Below, piece by piece: positions 11,318 through 14,065 of a stretch of 14,065 nt of DNA (the stretch's first letter is position 1; each line of letters begins with the position of its first letter). A model generated the notes under the pieces. That model ran no database searches. It was not told where the DNA came from and was given only the letters and a program-made list of their open reading frames with translations. Source of the DNA: Gammaproteobacteria bacterium CG22_combo_CG10-13_8_21_14_all_40_8 (GTDB lineage Bacteria > Pseudomonadota > Gammaproteobacteria > Enterobacterales > GCA-002770795); the NCBI GenBank assembly GCA_002770795.1, contig PCTP01000139.1, positions 7,118-21,182 on the forward strand, written 5' to 3'. The position numbers and the translations under genes were made by a program.

Positions 11318-14065
11318 ATGAGAAAAATATTCTTAAAAGGCTTGTTGTTCGTCGGCGCTATTTATGCCGGAACAGTTCAAGCAGCGAGTAATAATGCCGT
11401 AGAAATTCCCTATGAACGCGTGGTGTTAGATAATGGGTTAACCGTTATCATCCACGAAGATCACAAAGCCCCCATTGTCGCGGTTAGCGTTTGGTATAAA
11501 GTCGGCTCTAAAGATGAACCTGAGGGTAAAACGGGTTTCGCTCATCTATTTGAACATCTTATGTTTAATGGTTCAGAGAATCATAAAGGAGAATTTTTTG
11601 CTCCTTTTGATCAGGTTGGGGCAACCTCGATGAATGGTACCACATGGTTTGATAGAACCAATTATTTTGAAAATGTACCCACACCCGCCTTAGACATGGC
11701 TTTATGGATGGAATCTGATCGTATGGGACATTTATTGGGCGCTATTGATCAAAAAACCTTGGACGAGCAACGAGGCGTAGTACAAAACGAAAAGCGTCAA
11801 GGTGACAACCAGCCTTATGGCAAAACTGAATATCGAATATTAGAAGGTCTCTATCCTGTAGGACACCCTTATCGTCATAGCACTATTGGTTCAATGGAAG
11901 ATCTCAATGCGGCTTCTTTGGATGATGTGAAAACTTGGTTCAAATCCTATTATGGAGCTGCTAATACGGTATTAGTGCTTGCTGGAGACCTTACCACCGA
12001 ACAGGGTAAAACTCTGGCACAAAAATATTTTGGTGATATCGCTTCTGGCCCTGAAGTCAAAAGAATGACTTCATGGGTACCCTCCCGCATAAATGACACC
12101 ATTGAAACCATGTATGATACGGTTCCTCAAGCGCGTATTTACAAAACTTGGGCGGTACCTGGTCGTACAACTCAAGATGGCAACCTACTAAATTTAGCGG
12201 CAGACATACTGGGTGGCGGTAAAAATTCTCGCCTTTATCAGGCGTTGGTTTATAAAACAGGGTTGGCTAGCCAAGTGAATGTTTCCATTGAAGAACACCA
12301 ATTGAGTAGTCAATTGACGATTCAGGTGACTTTGAAATCAGCAAAAGATAGCCTCAAAGTTGATCAAATAATTGATGAAGAGCTGACAAAGTTTTTAGCT
12401 AAGAATACCAGCAACGATGAATTAACAAGAGCCGTGACAGGTATTAATGCACGAGTCACCCGTGGTCTAGAGCGTATTGGTGGATTTGGCGGAAAAGCAA
12501 CGGCTCTTGCCCGTGGAGAACTTTATGCAAATGATCCCAGTTTTTATAAAACCCAATTAAACTGGATAAACTCTGCAACTCAACAACAAATTCATGATGT
12601 AGCCAATCGCTGGTTATCTCAAGGTAAATATCAGCTCACTGTATTACCTTTCCCAAGCTATAAAACATCTGAGTCGATGGTTGATCGATCTAAAGGTTTA
12701 CCAGTGGTTGGTCAAATGCCCCAATTGACTTTTCCTCAAGTGGAACACGGTACATTAAAAAATGGCATACCTGTTTCTCTTGTTAAAAACTCCTCGATTC
12801 CTGTGGTGAACATCGCCATGCAATTTGATGCAGGTTATGCTGCAGACTCGACAGGTTTTAAATTAGGCACAGCTGGTTACACCTTGGCTATGCTAGATGA
12901 GGGAACTAAAAAAATGTCATCCTTAGAAATTGCATCTAAAGCTGAGTTACTCGGGGCAGAATTAGAGACCAATTCCAATTTAGATATGTCATCAGTAGAA
13001 TTATCTGCACTCAAATCAGAGTTAAAACCATCCTTAGATCTCTTTGCTGATATTGTATTGAATCCTGCATTTTCAAATGAAGAAATTGAACGATTACGCA
13101 GTCGCTGGTTATCTGGTATTCAACAAGAAAAAGCACAGCCACAAGCTTTAGCCCTAAGAAACTTACCTCCATTGCTGTATGGAAAGGATCATGCTTATGG
13201 CATACCATTTACGGGTTCGGGAACAGAAGCGTCTATTCAGTCTTTAACCAGAGCTGACTTGGTGAAATTTTATCAAACATGGATACGTCCTGATAATGCA
13301 ACTCTCTTTGTGGTGGGCGATGTCGAGATGAATGAGATATTGTCATTACTCAATAAATCTTTTGGTCAATGGAAGAATCCTGGAACTGAAATACCCAAGA
13401 AAAATATTGCAGAAATCAATACAGCACATCCTCAGTTAATTATCATTGATAAACCTAATGCCCCTCAGTCTCTAATTTTAGGTGGTCAGTTAGCACCACC
13501 TACTGGCGTTAAAAATAACTTAGAAATTGTTTCAATGAATGAGATATTAGGTGGCAGTTTCAGTGCCCGTGTCAATATGAACCTCAGAGAGGATAAACAT
13601 TGGGCTTATGGTGCTTATACCTTTATGCAAGATGCAAGAGGACAAAGACCCTACTTTGTATACGCTCCAGTGCAAACCGATAAAACGGGTGTATCATTGA
13701 AAGAGTTACTTAAAGAAATCAATGCGATTATTACGGATAAACCTGCAACTTCAGAAGAGTTACAGCGTGTGATAAACAACAATGTCAACAGCCTTCCTGG
13801 TGCTTACGAAACAAGTAATGCCATACTAAATCGCTTATTAAGTAATCAGCGTTTTGCGCGTAGCGATGACTATGTTACTCAGTTATCTCAACGTTATTCA
13901 AAACTGTCTCTTGATGAGATTAATCAAGTCGCCAAAAAGATGCTTAAAGCTGACCAGATCACTTGGATGATAGTCGGTGATCGCAAAGAAATTGAGAAGC
14001 AATTAGATGGTATCGATCTCGGTAAAATCGTCTACATGGATGCAGATGGTCAAGTTTTAAACTAA
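11318..14065 (+). CDS. Secreted two-domain M16 zinc metallopeptidase (pitrilysin/insulinase family)
   Basis: The 915-residue product begins with a signal peptide (MRKIFLKGLLFVGAIYAG, likely cleavage after VQA, residue 22), so it probably acts in the periplasm. The first M16 half (about 30-480) has the inverted zinc motif H76-L-F-E79-H80 and the distal Glu ligand E158 (VVQNEKRQ), so it is expected to be catalytic. The second half (about 485-900) has the fold but lacks HxxEH: the matching place reads YTLAMLDEG. It keeps the NLREDKHWAYGAY block, the Arg/Tyr-bearing motif common in inactive M16 partner domains. Such proteins degrade peptides inside a closed clam-shell chamber; the substrate is unknown. 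ATG at 11318 is supported by AAGGA at 11306-11310 and the signal peptide. The gene is complete, with its TAA at the last base of the window. Confidence 0.94.
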   Translation: MRKIFLKGLLFVGAIYAGTVQAASNNAVEIPYERVVLDNGLTVIIHEDHKAPIVAVSVWYKVGSKDEPEGKTGFAHLFEHLMFNGSENHKGEFFAPFDQVGATSMNGTTWFDRTNYFENVPTPALDMALWMESDRMGHLLGAIDQKTLDEQRGVVQNEKRQGDNQPYGKTEYRILEGLYPVGHPYRHSTIGSMEDLNAASLDDVKTWFKSYYGAANTVLVLAGDLTTEQGKTLAQKYFGDIASGPEVKRMTSWVPSRINDTIETMYDTVPQARIYKTWAVPGRTTQDGNLLNLAADILGGGKNSRLYQALVYKTGLASQVNVSIEEHQLSSQLTIQVTLKSAKDSLKVDQIIDEELTKFLAKNTSNDELTRAVTGINARVTRGLERIGGFGGKATALARGELYANDPSFYKTQLNWINSATQQQIHDVANRWLSQGKYQLTVLPFPSYKTSESMVDRSKGLPVVGQMPQLTFPQVEHGTLKNGIPVSLVKNSSIPVVNIAMQFDAGYAADSTGFKLGTAGYTLAMLDEGTKKMSSLEIASKAELLGAELETNSNLDMSSVELSALKSELKPSLDLFADIVLNPAFSNEEIERLRSRWLSGIQQEKAQPQALALRNLPPLLYGKDHAYGIPFTGSGTEASIQSLTRADLVKFYQTWIRPDNATLFVVGDVEMNEILSLLNKSFGQWKNPGTEIPKKNIAEINTAHPQLIIIDKPNAPQSLILGGQLAPPTGVKNNLEIVSMNEILGGSFSARVNMNLREDKHWAYGAYTFMQDARGQRPYFVYAPVQTDKTGVSLKELLKEINAIITDKPATSEELQRVINNNVNSLPGAYETSNAILNRLLSNQRFARSDDYVTQLSQRYSKLSLDEINQVAKKMLKADQITWMIVGDRKEIEKQLDGIDLGKIVYMDADGQVLN

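Noticed and set aside
13011..13208. 65-residue minus-strand ORF inside the M16 gene
   Set aside because: Antisense to a conserved coding region with no start signal or known domain.

Overview
The window reads as chromosomal DNA of an AT-rich gammaproteobacterium. All gene-sized coding sequences lie on the + strand, and the housekeeping proteins are collinear with their Escherichia coli counterparts (ThyA has the same 264-residue length). Two gammaproteobacterial gene orders are recognisable: lptD-surA-pdxA-ksgA, and the TauE/SafE permease-lgt-thyA-folA run. I do not assign a genus. The GTTCCCACGC-type palindromes near the right end resemble short repeats I recall from various free-living gammaproteobacteria, which is only a weak hint.

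Layout. Positions 1-4200 hold the 3' part of lptD (outer-membrane LPS translocon), then surA (periplasmic chaperone), pdxA (vitamin B6 synthesis) and ksgA/rsmA (16S rRNA dimethylation), tightly packed and partly overlapping. The apaG-apaH genes that commonly follow ksgA are absent. A terminator-like dyad comes next, then a two-gene signalling operon (4284-6268): a receiver protein with a CheC/CheX-type phosphatase domain, and a PAS-GGDEF diguanylate cyclase with intact catalytic and inhibitory sites, joined by an ATGA overlap. Positions 6469-9446 carry a TauE/SafE permease, lgt (lipoprotein acylation), thyA and folA (the dTMP/dihydrofolate cycle). Positions 9963-10919 encode a proline iminopeptidase. 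Positions 11318-14065 encode a secreted two-domain M16 zinc protease.

The non-coding gaps carry the most unusual content. Between folA and the iminopeptidase gene there is a GC-rich island (59 of 100 bases G or C at 9771-9870, against 30 of 100 at 9661-9760). It folds by eye into a closed multi-branch structure plus a 15-bp hairpin, with G-U pairs that favour a + strand RNA. I do not recognise it as a known RNA family, and it is the best candidate here for something undescribed. Between the iminopeptidase and M16 genes lie a 15-bp tandem duplication, a REP/BIME-like set of palindromes (two full copies in opposite orientation plus a half copy), and an M16 leader with two mutually exclusive GGGG/CCCC pairings.

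How the genes work together: LptD and SurA act in outer-membrane assembly (SurA helps fold LptD), Lgt in lipoprotein maturation, ThyA and FolA in thymidylate supply, and the REC-CheC/GGDEF pair probably links a phosphorelay or chemotaxis-type signal to c-di-GMP.
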